64,000 bases of DNA, from assembly GCA_018402205.1 (NCBI GenBank), contig JAGYIX010000006.1, positions 124,001-188,000 of the forward strand, written 5' to 3'. The position numbers were made by a program, and so were the translations under genes. Below are positions 35,309 to 44,791 of this stretch, piece by piece (positions within the stretch are counted from its first letter, which is position 1; every line of letters begins with the position of its first letter). The notes below the pieces were generated by a model. It was not told where the DNA came from. It did not search any database and was given only the letters and a program-made list of their open reading frames with translations. This stretch comes from Flavobacteriaceae bacterium. GTDB lineage: Bacteria; Bacteroidota; Bacteroidia; Flavobacteriales; Flavobacteriaceae.

Positions 35309-36972
35309 TCGAAAGCGCAATCGCTCTTCCCAGTTTGCTCGAACCTCAACGGTTTCAGGGATATAGATCATGCGTTCTGGTGCACGCTTTTCTAAGTAAT
35401 TGCCTGTGTCAAAGCGTTTGTTTCCGTTGCTGTCAATAGTGATGCGCATAGAATAGGTTCCGGGTGTAACATATTGAAAAACGGCATCCTTCGGAGACTC
35501 TAGGTAAAGCGACTGAAGTGAGTTATCGCTTTTGTCTAGAAGTTCAACGATCATAGGGTAATCTTTTGGCTTGGCGTTCTCGAGCTCTAACTTTAAGGTG
35601 CCGAAGTCTTCAATAGGGGCAATATTGAATCGAAACGATAGGCTGTCATTGGTCTGTTCAAAATAATCTTGAAGAGCCCCCGGAAGCATAGAAAGTCTGT
35701 AGCTTCCTTCGGCTTTGGGGTTGAAGTTTAAAGTGAGTGTTCGTGCATCGGCCTCCATTTTGAAAAGGGCAGGAAGTTTTATACTGTCTGATTCGACGAA
35801 CTCTATGCGTGCCGTATCAATCTCCTTTAAGGGGGTGCTACTGCGAAAGAAAGCAAATTGATCTGGGGCCAGACTTGATTTTGACCGCATGGCAAAGGTC
35901 AGGGTGTCTTTAGCTAGCCCCCCTACAGGTTTTACATTGAAGGTATCTATGCTTTTGCCTCCCGCAATAGTGAAGCGCAGCGAATCTATTTTCGAAGGAG
36001 CCTTAAACCAAAAATTTAAACTGTCTTTATCGGCCACCTTTTCGGTAAAGCTCCAAAGAGAGTCAATGGCAGACAATAATTTGATTTTTGGGAGGCTGTC
36101 AAGATCGGATTGGTATCCAAAAGTGATGTGATTAGAGCCGGCAAACTTGGGCCTTTCAGACTTGAATTTGACCTTTTCTTTGAACAGCTCGAGCAGGTAA
36201 AGACTGTCTGTGGGAAGCGTGATGGGCTTATTTAAAAAGGCCAGTTTGTCTAGGTAGGGGTCGTATTTGTTGTTCTTATTTTCGTCTTTTAATGCGAAGA
36301 GATAGTACGACCCTTTACTCAAAAACTCAGGTCAAAAGTAGGTAGACTATCAAGAGTACTAGTTAAATACCTTGGAGTACTATTGTATATGATAGAGTCG
36401 TTATAGGTGCTGTCATTAGGGTAAAGTACTACGTTAATGAATGCTTCGGCTTTGCGTAATCGGGCATCTTTAACCATCCCTTTGAGATTCAAAGAATCGA
36501 TGCGATCTCCCGTAGCCATAACGTAATTTAAGTACGGATATGGGTTTTCTTCGTTGTTGTCTACCACAGAATTTCCAAAATAGAAGCTATAGGTGGTATT
36601 GGGTAAAAGCGTATCTCTAAGTTCAATTTCTAGATATTTACTCGGGCTTAATTGCGGACTCAAAATAGGTCGAGTATTCATGGGTGGAGACACCAAAAAC
36701 TGCTCTTCAACTCCCTTGAATTTGATGTACTCATCGAAGTAAATTCGAATGCGCTCTCCTTTAAAATTGGTGCTGCCTAATGGAGGGTCAGCCTTTACGA
36801 TTACAGGAGGGCTAGTGTCTTTTTCTCCCCCACTTGGCGTACCTCTTTTGGCACAAGCAGCGAGCACAAGCACTATACAAGATGCGATTAAAAGAGGGTA
36901 GTTTCGAACTGCCCACGAGTAGGGTTTGCAGACTGTTTTCACAATGACAAAGAAACGAACTTTATAGTTCAA
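35297..36972 (-). CDS. Big_5 Ig-like lipoprotein, apparent frameshift
   Basis: Surface or periplasmic lipoprotein (lipobox L-A-A-C) with an N-terminal Big_5 Ig-like domain (S-P-P-V-I-V-K-A-D-P-P and I-x-I-Y-F-D-E-Y) and long beta-rich C-terminal part. Two frames cover it: 36972-36319 and 36322-35297. They join inside the conserved segment T-F-D-L-S-F / L-S-K-G-S-Y-Y-L-F-A-L-K-D at a run of five T on the coding strand (36325-36321); one more T restores a single frame of about 558 residues. The first start used is TTG 36972, though a GTG at 36939 also gives a good signal. It follows comF with an 11-base overlap. Function unknown. Confidence 0.82.
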
Positions 36973-37672
36973 GTAGACGGATGCTCGTAGATTCCAATGG
37001 AGTGTAAAACAAGGTGAGGTAGCTAATTTCGGGTATGCCCTGGGTTTTTAAGGCTTCGAAACAGGCGGCCAAGGTAGATCCGGTGGTAAAGACGTCATCT
37101 AACAGTAATACGTGCTTGTAGCGCTTAGCTTTTTTTGAATTCGCTTGAAAAATCATACTGTCTAATTCTTGGCGCTCGGATCGCGTTTTCGAGGCTTGTG
37201 ATTTTTTTCTTTTTACCTGACGCAGCAGTTGGGTTTCGAGGGGTATATTGTGCTGTTTACTTAGTTCACCTGCGAGCACTTTCGATTGATTGAAACCGCG
37301 CTGCAAAACTTTCGTAAAGTGCATAGGAACTGGAACTAGGGCGTCAAATTGATGCTGCTCAAAAAAGGGGTGTAGCCCTGGCGCAGCCAGGGCTACGAGG
37401 TCTTGGGCTAAAAAGGGGCGTTTGGCATATTTGAGCTGATAGAGCACGTTGATTAATCCGCCGTTTTCACCTGCATTCAAAAAGGGTGCAAATGCTCGAC
37501 TTACTGCTATATTGGATTTGGCTTGTTCAAGCATATTATTAATTCCGGAAGGGCAATAAGACTGTGTAGCAAGATTTGCCGCGCAACTGACACATAGTAC
37601 GGTTGCTTTTTCGGCCCTTGCTCGTCGACAAACCAAGCAGTGCTTTGGAAAATAGAGATCTAATAGGCTCAT
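36962..37672 (-). CDS. ComF family phosphoribosyltransferase-like protein
   Basis: 236 residues. N-terminal zinc-type cysteines are C12, C15, C27 and C30 (C-L-V-C ... C-V-S-C), and the PRTase loop V-L-L-L-D-D-V-F-T-T-G-S-T is near 190-202. ComF proteins serve DNA uptake and recombination in competent bacteria; many non-competent bacteria keep them for unknown reasons. It leads the minus-strand pair comF-Big_5. ATG at 37672; the divergent glyS lies 115 bases away. Confidence 0.9.
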   Translation of the reverse strand: MSLLDLYFPKHCLVCRRARAEKATVLCVSCAANLATQSYCPSGINNMLEQAKSNIAVSRAFAPFLNAGENGGLINVLYQLKYAKRPFLAQDLVALAAPGLHPFFEQHQFDALVPVPMHFTKVLQRGFNQSKVLAGELSKQHNIPLETQLLRQVKRKKSQASKTRSERQELDSMIFQANSKKAKRYKHVLLLDDVFTTGSTLAACFEALKTQGIPEISYLTLFYTPLESTSIRLLEL

Positions 37673-37760
37673 CAGCGCAAATGTGGGCGATTTGACCGCC
37701 GAAAGGCTGCAGTCTGCTGAATTCTGGCCTCTATTCTCCTGCGAGTCTAAGTGATTATTC

Positions 37761-37768
37761 TATTTTTG
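37761..37768 (+). promoter_or_regulatory. Predicted -7 box for glyS
   Basis: TATTTTTG, an exact TAnnTTTG match, 19 bases before the glyS ATG. No matching -33 TTG was found. Confidence 0.45.
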
Positions 37769-37787
37769 CCTCAAATTAAGTTACTCC

Positions 37788-39329
37788 ATGGCAGCTGAAG
37801 ACCTCTTTAAGAATGTGATTTCTCACGCTAAAGAATACGGATTTATTTTTCCTTCAAGTGAAATTTATGACGGGCTAAGTGCAGTTTACGATTACGCACA
37901 GCTGGGTGTGCTGCTCAAGAATAATATCAGACAGTACTGGTGGGAGGCCATGGTGCGACTCAATGAAAACATTGTGGGGTTAGATGCGGCCATTTTGATG
38001 CATCCGACCACTTGGAAAGCTTCGGGCCACGTAGACGCCTTTAGCGATCCGTTGATTGACAATAAAGACTCAAAAAAACGATACAGAGCAGACGTGCTCA
38101 TCGAAGATCACGTGGCAAAACTCGAGGCTAAAATTGACAAAGAGGTTCAAAAGGCCGAAAAGCGATTCGGAGAGGCCTTCGACAAAGAGCAGTTTATGTC
38201 GACCAATCCTCGAGTGCTTGAGGTAAAAGAGCGCAGCGAAACTATTCTAAAGCGCATGGCTAGGTCTCTAGAGGCTGAAGACTTGGCAGATGTAAAGGCT
38301 TTAATTGAAGAACTCGAGATTGTCTGTCCTGTTTCAGGATCCAAGAATTGGACCGAGGTCAAGCAGTTTAATCTCATGTTTGGTACGCGTTTGGGAGCCT
38401 CTGCAGAGAGCGCCATGGAGCTTTATCTAAGACCCGAAACAGCCCAGGGAATTTTCGTGAACTTTCTCAATGTGCAGAAGACCGGAAGAATGAAGATTCC
38501 GTTCGGAATCGCTCAAACGGGTAAGGCCTTTAGAAATGAGATTGTCGCGCGTCAATTTATCTTTAGAATGCGCGAGTTTGAGCAAATGGAGATGCAATTT
38601 TTTATTCCTCCAGGAACCCAAAAAACCTGGTATGCCCACTGGAAAGAAGCCCGATTAAAATGGCACCTTTCGCTTGGCCTTGGCCAAGACAATTACCGCT
38701 TTCACGATCATGAGAAATTGGCCCACTATGCCGATGCAGCCGCAGATATAGAATTCAAGTTTCCGTTTGGTTTCAAAGAGCTCGAAGGAATACACTCTCG
38801 AACCGATTTTGATCTGAGCAGGCACGAGTCTTTCTCAGGCAAAAAAATGCAGTATTACGATGCCGAACAAGAAAAGTCGTACACCCCTTATGTGATCGAG
38901 ACTTCTATAGGTCTAGACCGCATGTTTTTGGCGGTATTCTCTGCCTCACTTCAAGAAGAAGAGCTTGAAAACGGATCGCGCACCGTTATGCGCATTCCCT
39001 CTGTGCTAGCTCCGTACAAGGCCGCTATTCTGCCGCTTGTCAAGAAAGACGGGCTTCCTGAAATCTCTAAAGAAATCGTAGACGCTTTGAAATACGACTT
39101 TAATGTGATTTACGACGAAAAAGACGCGGTGGGGCGCAGGTACCGCAGACAAGATGCAATCGGAACGCCCTTTTGCATCACTGTAGATCACCAAACAATT
39201 GAAGATCAAACCGTTACACTAAGACACAGAGACAACATGCAGCAAGAGCGCATCGCCATAGCTGAACTCGGGCAGGTGCTTCAAAAAGAGGTTTCTCTTT
39301 CATCTTGGTTAAAAAAGTTAGAAGCCTAG
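37788..39329 (+). CDS. glyS: Glycine-tRNA ligase, class II
   Basis: 513 residues of the homodimeric (eukaryotic/archaeal-like) GlyRS, not the alpha2beta2 bacterial type. Visible parts are E-I-Y-D-G-L-S-A-V-Y-D-Y near 25-36, L-R-P-E-T-A-Q-G-I-F near 215-224, F-R-N-E-I near 243-247, E-x-S-I-G-L-D-R (motif 3) near 368-375, and the anticodon domain at the end. It charges tRNA-Gly. Exonuclease III follows after 4 bases. Identity is certain; the symbol may vary between genomes (glyS or glyQS). Confidence 0.96.
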   Translation: MAAEDLFKNVISHAKEYGFIFPSSEIYDGLSAVYDYAQLGVLLKNNIRQYWWEAMVRLNENIVGLDAAILMHPTTWKASGHVDAFSDPLIDNKDSKKRYRADVLIEDHVAKLEAKIDKEVQKAEKRFGEAFDKEQFMSTNPRVLEVKERSETILKRMARSLEAEDLADVKALIEELEIVCPVSGSKNWTEVKQFNLMFGTRLGASAESAMELYLRPETAQGIFVNFLNVQKTGRMKIPFGIAQTGKAFRNEIVARQFIFRMREFEQMEMQFFIPPGTQKTWYAHWKEARLKWHLSLGLGQDNYRFHDHEKLAHYADAAADIEFKFPFGFKELEGIHSRTDFDLSRHESFSGKKMQYYDAEQEKSYTPYVIETSIGLDRMFLAVFSASLQEEELENGSRTVMRIPSVLAPYKAAILPLVKKDGLPEISKEIVDALKYDFNVIYDEKDAVGRRYRRQDAIGTPFCITVDHQTIEDQTVTLRHRDNMQQERIAIAELGQVLQKEVSLSSWLKKLEA

Positions 39330-39333
39330 TCTT

Positions 39334-40095
39334 ATGAAGGTTGTTTCGTATAACGTCAACGGCATTCGAGCGGCGATGAACAAGGGCCTTATAGATTGGC
39401 TAAGCGCCGTAGACGCTGACGTGGTCTGCTTTCAAGAGATCAAGGCTACCGAAGACCAAATTGATACTGAGGCACTGAGGGCATTGGGCTATGCCCATCA
39501 ATACTACTTTTCGGCTGAAAAAAAGGGCTATTCTGGGGTGGCTATATTGAGCAAGAACGCTCCAGATAATGTGGTTTTTGGAACCGGAATAGCCTACATG
39601 GACAGAGAGGGCAGAAACCTTAGAGCTGACTTCGGTGCGTTTTCGGTGATGAGCATGTACTTGCCTTCAGGAACCAATACCGACAGGCTAGACTACAAGT
39701 TTACCTACATGGACGATTTTCTCGAATACGCTAAGCAGCTCACCAGAGATCGGTCTAAATTGCTGGTAGTCGGAGACTACAATATATGTCACGAGGCCAT
39801 TGACATACACGATCCTATTCGCAACAAAAACGTTTCGGGCTTCTTACCCGAAGAGCGCGCCTGGATGTCGCGCTTTTTAGAAAGCGGATTTGTAGATTCA
39901 TTCAGGGTCTTCAATCAAGATCCGCATAACTATACATGGTGGAGCTACAGGGCCAACGCTCGGGCCAACAATAAGGGCTGGAGGCTCGATTATGCCATGG
40001 CCTCTAGCGACCTGGCCGAGCACCTTAAACGATCTGTAATTCTCTCAGAGGCGGTGCACAGCGATCACTGCCCCATTTTAACTGAACTCTCTTAA
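39334..40095 (+). CDS. xth: Exodeoxyribonuclease III
   Basis: 253 residues, cytoplasmic AP endonuclease and 3'-5' exonuclease of base-excision repair. EEP-fold motifs are intact: S-Y-N-V-N-G-I-R near 5-12, C-F-Q-E-I-K near 33-38, G-D-Y-N-I near 146-150, and S-D-H-C-P-I at the end. It follows glyS by 4 bases and precedes the aldo/keto reductase by 2, so all three may be one transcript. Unlike the EEP at 30478-31506 it has no signal peptide. Confidence 0.95.
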   Translation: MKVVSYNVNGIRAAMNKGLIDWLSAVDADVVCFQEIKATEDQIDTEALRALGYAHQYYFSAEKKGYSGVAILSKNAPDNVVFGTGIAYMDREGRNLRADFGAFSVMSMYLPSGTNTDRLDYKFTYMDDFLEYAKQLTRDRSKLLVVGDYNICHEAIDIHDPIRNKNVSGFLPEERAWMSRFLESGFVDSFRVFNQDPHNYTWWSYRANARANNKGWRLDYAMASSDLAEHLKRSVILSEAVHSDHCPILTELS

Positions 40096-40097
40096 GC

Positions 40098-41144
40098 ATG
40101 AAGTACACCCAACTTCCCAATACCGACATAACCGTTAGCGAGCTTTGCCTAGGCACCATGACCTGGGGGCGACAGAACACCCAAGAGGAGGGCTTTGAAC
40201 AGATGAACTATGCCTTGGATCAGGGTATTCAATTTTGGGATACGGCTGAGTTATATCCGGTTCCGACCCTTCCTGAACTGTATGCAGATACAGAGCGCAT
40301 CATCGGAAATTGGCTCTCGAAGAACAAGAAGCGCTCAGAGCTTGTTTTGGCCACTAAAATTGCGGGTAAGGCACCTTTTACTAAACACATTAGAACCACC
40401 GACTTCACCTCAGACGCTATAACTCAGGCTATCACTAATAGTTTAGAGCGACTTCAGACCGATTATATCGATTTGTACCAACTGCATTGGCCTACCCGTA
40501 ACACCAATTTTTTTGGTAAGCGCGATTATCCGCTAGAGGCGTTTCACTCAGATGAGTGGAAAGACAATATTTACGAGGTGCTGATCACCTTGCAGTCAGA
40601 GGTTAAGTCTGGGCGCATTCGGCACATAGGGCTTTCTAACGAGACCCCCTGGGGAGTGATGCGCTTTTTAGAAGAATACAAGAAAGACTACAGTTTACCC
40701 AAGGTGATTACGGTTCAAAACCCATATAGTCTGCTCAATCGCTTATATGAGGTTGGTCTTGCAGAGGTTAGTCATCGTGAGCAGGTGGGGTTGCTGCCTT
40801 ATTCTCCGCTCGGATTTGGGGTGCTTTCGGGCAAATACCTTGGGGGTAAAACACCTCAAGATGCGCGCGTTACGCTTTTTCCAAATTACAACCGCTACAG
40901 CGGGCCCGAAGCCACTGCGGCCACTGAAGCTTATGCCGAGATCGCGGCTCAGCATGGGTTAGCGCTTCCTCAGATGGCTTTGGCCTATTTGCGCACTAAG
41001 CCCTTTGTGACCTCAACCATTATTGGAGCCACTTCGATGCCTCAGCTCATAGAAAATATCGCGAGTATTGAGCTTTCACTAGAAGATATCGTTATAGAGC
41101 AGATAGAAGCAGTGCACAAGCGTTTTCCTAACCCTGCGCCCTAG
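40098..41144 (+). CDS. Aldo/keto reductase (Tas-like)
   Basis: 348 residues. The active-site tetrad reads Asp48 (F-W-D-T-A-E-L-Y), Tyr53, Lys87 (A-T-K-I-A-G) and His130 (Y-Q-L-H-W-P). The insert between helices and the overall length match the Tas/YajO branch of AKRs. Substrate unknown; NADP-linked cytosolic reduction is expected. It begins 2 bases after xth and overlaps the convergent radA by 17 bases. Confidence 0.9.
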   Translation: MKYTQLPNTDITVSELCLGTMTWGRQNTQEEGFEQMNYALDQGIQFWDTAELYPVPTLPELYADTERIIGNWLSKNKKRSELVLATKIAGKAPFTKHIRTTDFTSDAITQAITNSLERLQTDYIDLYQLHWPTRNTNFFGKRDYPLEAFHSDEWKDNIYEVLITLQSEVKSGRIRHIGLSNETPWGVMRFLEEYKKDYSLPKVITVQNPYSLLNRLYEVGLAEVSHREQVGLLPYSPLGFGVLSGKYLGGKTPQDARVTLFPNYNRYSGPEATAATEAYAEIAAQHGLALPQMALAYLRTKPFVTSTIIGATSMPQLIENIASIELSLEDIVIEQIEAVHKRFPNPAP

Positions 41145-42495
41145 AGAAGATCTTCGCAATCACCTCTTCAATTTTTCCCAATTGTATGACGCGTATGTTG
41201 CGTTTCTGATCAGAGACGCTGGTAGAAGACGAGACGAATATGGCTTTAAATCCGAGCTTTTCGGCTTCGCTTATGCGCTGATCGATGCGCTGAACGGGCC
41301 TGATTTCTCCAGCCAATCCGACCTCAGCCGCAAAACAAACTCCCTTGGGAAGCGGGCTGTCGGCATTGCTTGAGAGCACGGCCATGACCACTGCCAAATC
41401 GGTGGCGGGATCATCTACAGAAATACCCCCGGTAATGTTTAGAAAGACATCTTTTGAGGCGAGATTAAACCCTGCCTTTTTTTCGAGAACGGCAAGCAGC
41501 ATGTTTAGGCGCTTACTGTTGAATCCGGTGGCCGATCGTTGAGGGGTTCCGTAAACCGCCGAGCTAACCAGTGCTTGAATTTCTATGAGTAGGGGCCGCT
41601 GCCCCTCGAGATTGGCGGCAACAGACACACCGCTTAGGGGCTCGGTGTAGTTAGAAAGTAATAGCTCTGACGGATTTTTCACTTCTCGAAGCCCCGAGCC
41701 TTGCATCTCATAGATGCCAAGCTCTGCAGTGCTTCCAAAGCGATTCTTAAGGGATCGCAAAATGCGGTAGACGTAGTTGCGATCTCCTTCAAACTGCAAC
41801 ACGGTATCTACCATGTGCTCGAGCAGCTTGGGCCCGGCAAGCTGTCCGTCTTTAGTAATGTGGCCCACAAGAATTAGGGGTATGCCGGTAGACTTGGCAT
41901 AATAGGTCAATTCAGCGGTACATTCTCTGATTTGAGAGACTGTTCCGGCAGCAGACTCTAGTTTGGGCGACTGAAGGGTTTGAATCGAGTCGACTATGAT
42001 GAGGCTCGGAGCCAGTTGCTCAATTTGTTGGCCGATGCGATCGGTGACCGTTTCTGTAAGAATATAGCAATTACTGTGGTCTTTGCTGATGCGGTCTGCC
42101 CTGAGTTTTATTTGTCGCTCGCTTTCTTCTCCAGAAACATAGAGCACCTTAAGCCCTATCTGCAGGGCGATCTGTAAGAGCAAAGTGCTTTTTCCAATGC
42201 CGGGCTCTCCACCCAATAAAATAACAGACCCCGGAACAAGGCCCGACCCCAAAACGCGGTTAAATTCTTCGTCTTTGGTGTCTATTCGAGGCTCTAGCTC
42301 GTAGGAGATCTCATTTAGCGCAACGGCCTTGTGCGGACCTTGCTTTGCGGCTGCCTTGATGCCTGAGGTCTCAGGTTTGGAGACGATCTCTTCTTGCAGC
42401 GTATTCCATTGCTTGCAAGAGGAGCATTGACCGGTCCACTTCGCTGACTGGGCGCCACAATGCTGACAGAAATATGCGGTTTTTGTTTTGGCCAT
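41128..42495 (-). CDS. radA: DNA repair protein RadA
   Basis: 455 residues. A C4 zinc finger (C10, C13, C24, C27) is followed by a RecA-like ATPase with Walker A G-G-E-P-G-I-G-K-S-T at 95-104, the RadA-specific K-N-R-F-G-S motif near 250, and a C-terminal Lon-like domain. It helps branch migration in recombination. It is the last gene of the panC-panD-UPF0104-radA run, 5 bases after its neighbour. Confidence 0.95.
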   Translation of the reverse strand: MAKTKTAYFCQHCGAQSAKWTGQCSSCKQWNTLQEEIVSKPETSGIKAAAKQGPHKAVALNEISYELEPRIDTKDEEFNRVLGSGLVPGSVILLGGEPGIGKSTLLLQIALQIGLKVLYVSGEESERQIKLRADRISKDHSNCYILTETVTDRIGQQIEQLAPSLIIVDSIQTLQSPKLESAAGTVSQIRECTAELTYYAKSTGIPLILVGHITKDGQLAGPKLLEHMVDTVLQFEGDRNYVYRILRSLKNRFGSTAELGIYEMQGSGLREVKNPSELLLSNYTEPLSGVSVAANLEGQRPLLIEIQALVSSAVYGTPQRSATGFNSKRLNMLLAVLEKKAGFNLASKDVFLNITGGISVDDPATDLAVVMAVLSSNADSPLPKGVCFAAEVGLAGEIRPVQRIDQRISEAEKLGFKAIFVSSSTSVSDQKRNIRVIQLGKIEEVIAKIFSRAQG

Positions 42496-42500
42496 TGCCC

Positions 42501-43478
42501 TTACTGCTTTTTTCTAACGCTGTACCATAAAGGTAGACTAAGAAAAGAGATTGCACCGAAAATTACAATCATGAGGGTTTGGGAAGTCCATACGATCCAT
42601 CCAAAGGCCTCTCCAGAGGCAAAGGATACTCCGAATAATCCAAGGGAGGCCCTAACCGCGATCGGATATAAGCCAACTCCTCCATTTGTTGCGGTCATCG
42701 CGAATGATCCGGCTATAAAGGCCACCAATAATTCAGATATACCCAATTCTGCCGTTTCAGGAACGGTGTATTTAATCACAAAAAACATAGCCACATAGCA
42801 CACCCAAATAAAGAGGGTATGGGCGATAAATTTGCCCGTTTGACGCATGTTTAATACCGACGTTAGCCCTTCTTGAATGCCCTGGAAAAAAGAGTGAAGG
42901 CGCATACCCCATTTTCCGGTGGCCTTAGACGAAATACGCACTAATAGAATTAGACCAATCACCGCGAAAAGCAGAAATATTACGCTGAAGATTAGTGAGA
43001 AGGTGTTTTGTGCTACTAGGACAAGAATGAGCTCTGTTTGCATGAGCATAGCCAGTCCGATTAGAATAAACAGCATAATCAAATCGATTACGCGTTCGGT
43101 CACAATGGTTCCGAAGGCCTTTTCAAAGGGCACCTTTTCATAAGTTGTTAGGGAACTTGCTCTTAAGAATTCACCCGATCTAGGAATACCTAGATTGGCA
43201 AAATACGCCATGAGAACAAATAAAGTGCTAGGAATAAGGGCCACGGAGTATCCCATTGGCCGCAATAGGTAGTTCCATCGGATAGCTCTCGACAGATGGC
43301 TCAGTAGGGCAATAAAGAGCGAGAGGCCAACAAAACGCAGATCTGCTTGCGCTACATACCGGTATATTTGGGAGCGAACCTCTTCAGGGGTGCTGAGGTA
43401 AGAATAGAGTACTAGGCCAAGACCAATGGCTATGGGTGCCACAGCCTTTAAAATGGAAGAGAGCGAAGCTCTTCCCAT
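42501..43478 (-). CDS. Lysylphosphatidylglycerol synthase TM-region (UPF0104) membrane protein
   Basis: 325 residues, about eight membrane helices, with the family G-I-P-R-S-G-E motif (L-G-I-P-R-S-G-E near 96-103) and G-G-V-G-L-Y-P near the end. It corresponds to the flippase-like half of MprF without the synthase half; in flavobacteria this protein usually sits between panD and radA, as here. Lipid transport is a family-level guess. The ATG overlaps the panD stop by one (ATGA), showing coupling. Confidence 0.85.
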   Translation of the reverse strand: MGRASLSSILKAVAPIAIGLGLVLYSYLSTPEEVRSQIYRYVAQADLRFVGLSLFIALLSHLSRAIRWNYLLRPMGYSVALIPSTLFVLMAYFANLGIPRSGEFLRASSLTTYEKVPFEKAFGTIVTERVIDLIMLFILIGLAMLMQTELILVLVAQNTFSLIFSVIFLLFAVIGLILLVRISSKATGKWGMRLHSFFQGIQEGLTSVLNMRQTGKFIAHTLFIWVCYVAMFFVIKYTVPETAELGISELLVAFIAGSFAMTATNGGVGLYPIAVRASLGLFGVSFASGEAFGWIVWTSQTLMIVIFGAISFLSLPLWYSVRKKQ

Positions 43479-43825
43479 CAGGCTAGGCGGTTGTTTGCAT
43501 CTGGAAAAATGAGCGAAGGTTTAAAGCCGCGCGCCTCTTCTGGAGTCATTAGGGCATAAGTAATCACAATAAGAATGTCTCCAATAGCCACTTTTCGCGC
43601 CGCCGCCCCATTTAAGGTAATTTCTCCGCTTCCTCTTGGTCCTGGAATGGCATAGGTTTCTAGGCGCTCTCCATTATTATTGTTAACTACTTGAACCTTC
43701 TCTCCGGGCACGATTTGTGCGGCATCTAAAAGGTCTTCATCAACGGTGATGCTTCCTATATAGTTCAGGTCTGCGCCAGTCACAGTGACCCGGTGAAGTT
43801 TCGACTTAAGTACCTCGATTAACAT
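43478..43825 (-). CDS. panD: Aspartate 1-decarboxylase
   Basis: 115 residues, pyruvoyl enzyme making beta-alanine for pantothenate. The self-cleavage site is Gly24-Ser25 (Y-I-G-S-I-T-V-D), which generates the pyruvoyl group. Lys9, Tyr58 and the N-G-A-A-A-R-K segment near 72-78 are also in place. It follows panC by 17 bases and gives the panC substrate, so the pair forms the beta-alanine branch of CoA synthesis. Confidence 0.96.
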   Translation of the reverse strand: MLIEVLKSKLHRVTVTGADLNYIGSITVDEDLLDAAQIVPGEKVQVVNNNNGERLETYAIPGPRGSGEITLNGAAARKVAIGDILIVITYALMTPEEARGFKPSLIFPDANNRLA

Positions 43826-43842
43826 GGTTCAAAGTTACGACC

Positions 43843-44694
43843 TTATTCGTTCAGAGCAATAGAATCAATGAGGCGTACACCTTCGATTCTAGCCGCTATA
43901 AAGGCTCTGTATTTGGTGTTTTTTTTTCGCTCGAGCGAGAGGGTTAGCTCTGGAACCTGAGCAATTTCGAAGTATTCTAATTCAAAATCTGTGGCTTCTG
44001 CAAATGAATCGGTTACTGCGTAGCGCAATCGTTCAAAAGATGCGGTTGAGAAGCGCCTTTTTACCCATAACAATTGCTCGTAAATAAAAGCCGCCTTTGA
44101 GCGTGCTTGACTTGAGAGTCGCTCGTTTCTTGAACTTTGGGCTAGGCCGTTCGCTTCCCTAATGGTAGGGCAAACCTCAATGCTAATGCCTAATCTTTTT
44201 TGTTTAACGAGTTGCTTTACGATAAGCGTTTGTTGGTAGTCTTTTTCGCCAAAGAAGGCGATGTTGGGTTTAGTGCTTTTGAATAACAGTTCTACCACAG
44301 TGGCCACCCCGTCAAAATGCCCCGGCCTGTGCGCTCCTTCCATAACGCTATCGAGTTGTTTAAAATCAAACGATTTCGCTTTTAGTTGGTCTCCGTAGAA
44401 TTCTTCAACTTCTGGATGAAAGACGATAAGAGCTGATGAAATTTCGCCTAAACGAACTATGTCTTTTTCTAGTGTGCGCGGATATGCATTTAGGTCGGCT
44501 TGGTCATTAAATTGGGTAGGATTTACAAAGATGCTTACAATCACCACATCTGACTTGAATAAGGCCCTTTTCACGAGATTCAAATGGCCCTCATGAAGCG
44601 CCCCCATGGTAGGGACTAGACCGATTTTCTTTTTCGATTTACGAGCCTGAGCTAAAACAAGGTTAAGCTCGGCAGTCGTTTTTATAAGCTTCAT
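43843..44694 (-). CDS. panC: Pantothenate synthetase
   Basis: 283 residues from ATG 44694. The longer frame from 44739 crosses the -7 box and adds residues foreign to the family. The nucleotidyl-transferase motifs are P-T-M-G-A-L-H-E-G-H near 28-37, F-F-G-E-K-D-Y-Q near 150, and S-S-R-N-E-R-L near 180. It joins pantoate and beta-alanine using ATP. It leads the operon panC-panD-UPF0104-radA and has a promoter with both elements (44712-44741). Confidence 0.96.
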   Translation of the reverse strand: MKLIKTTAELNLVLAQARKSKKKIGLVPTMGALHEGHLNLVKRALFKSDVVIVSIFVNPTQFNDQADLNAYPRTLEKDIVRLGEISSALIVFHPEVEEFYGDQLKAKSFDFKQLDSVMEGAHRPGHFDGVATVVELLFKSTKPNIAFFGEKDYQQTLIVKQLVKQKRLGISIEVCPTIREANGLAQSSRNERLSSQARSKAAFIYEQLLWVKRRFSTASFERLRYAVTDSFAEATDFELEYFEIAQVPELTLSLERKKNTKYRAFIAARIEGVRLIDSIALNE

Positions 44695-44711
44695 GAGCAG
44701 CGCTAAGGGCC

Positions 44712-44741
44712 CAAAAATACTACAAATAGGCTTATACACAA
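44712..44741 (-). promoter_or_regulatory. Predicted promoter for panC operon
   Basis: Minus strand: TTG (44741-44739), 19 bases, then TATTTTTG (44719-44712), an exact -7 match. It predicts a leader of about 13 bases before the ATG. Confidence 0.65.
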
Positions 44742-44749
44742 TAAATTCG

Positions 44750-44757
44750 TATCTTTG
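44750..44757 (+). promoter_or_regulatory. Predicted -7 box for glycogen synthase gene
   Basis: TATCTTTG matches TAnnTTTG, 34 bases before ATG 44792, in the same 97-base divergent spacer as the panC promoter. A -33 TTG is not seen. Confidence 0.45.
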
Positions 44758-44791
44758 TAAATTCTTTTTTGGAGTACAAAATCATGGATTT

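Noticed and set aside
36319-36322. Two genuine overlapping genes (TTGA overlap) instead of a frameshift in the Big_5 protein
   Set aside because: The second frame starts in the middle of a conserved segment with no signal peptide; one added T rejoins the protein.
40098-41144. The two aldo/keto reductases as a recent duplication
   Set aside because: They share only the family tetrad and differ in length and loops, so they belong to different AKR branches.
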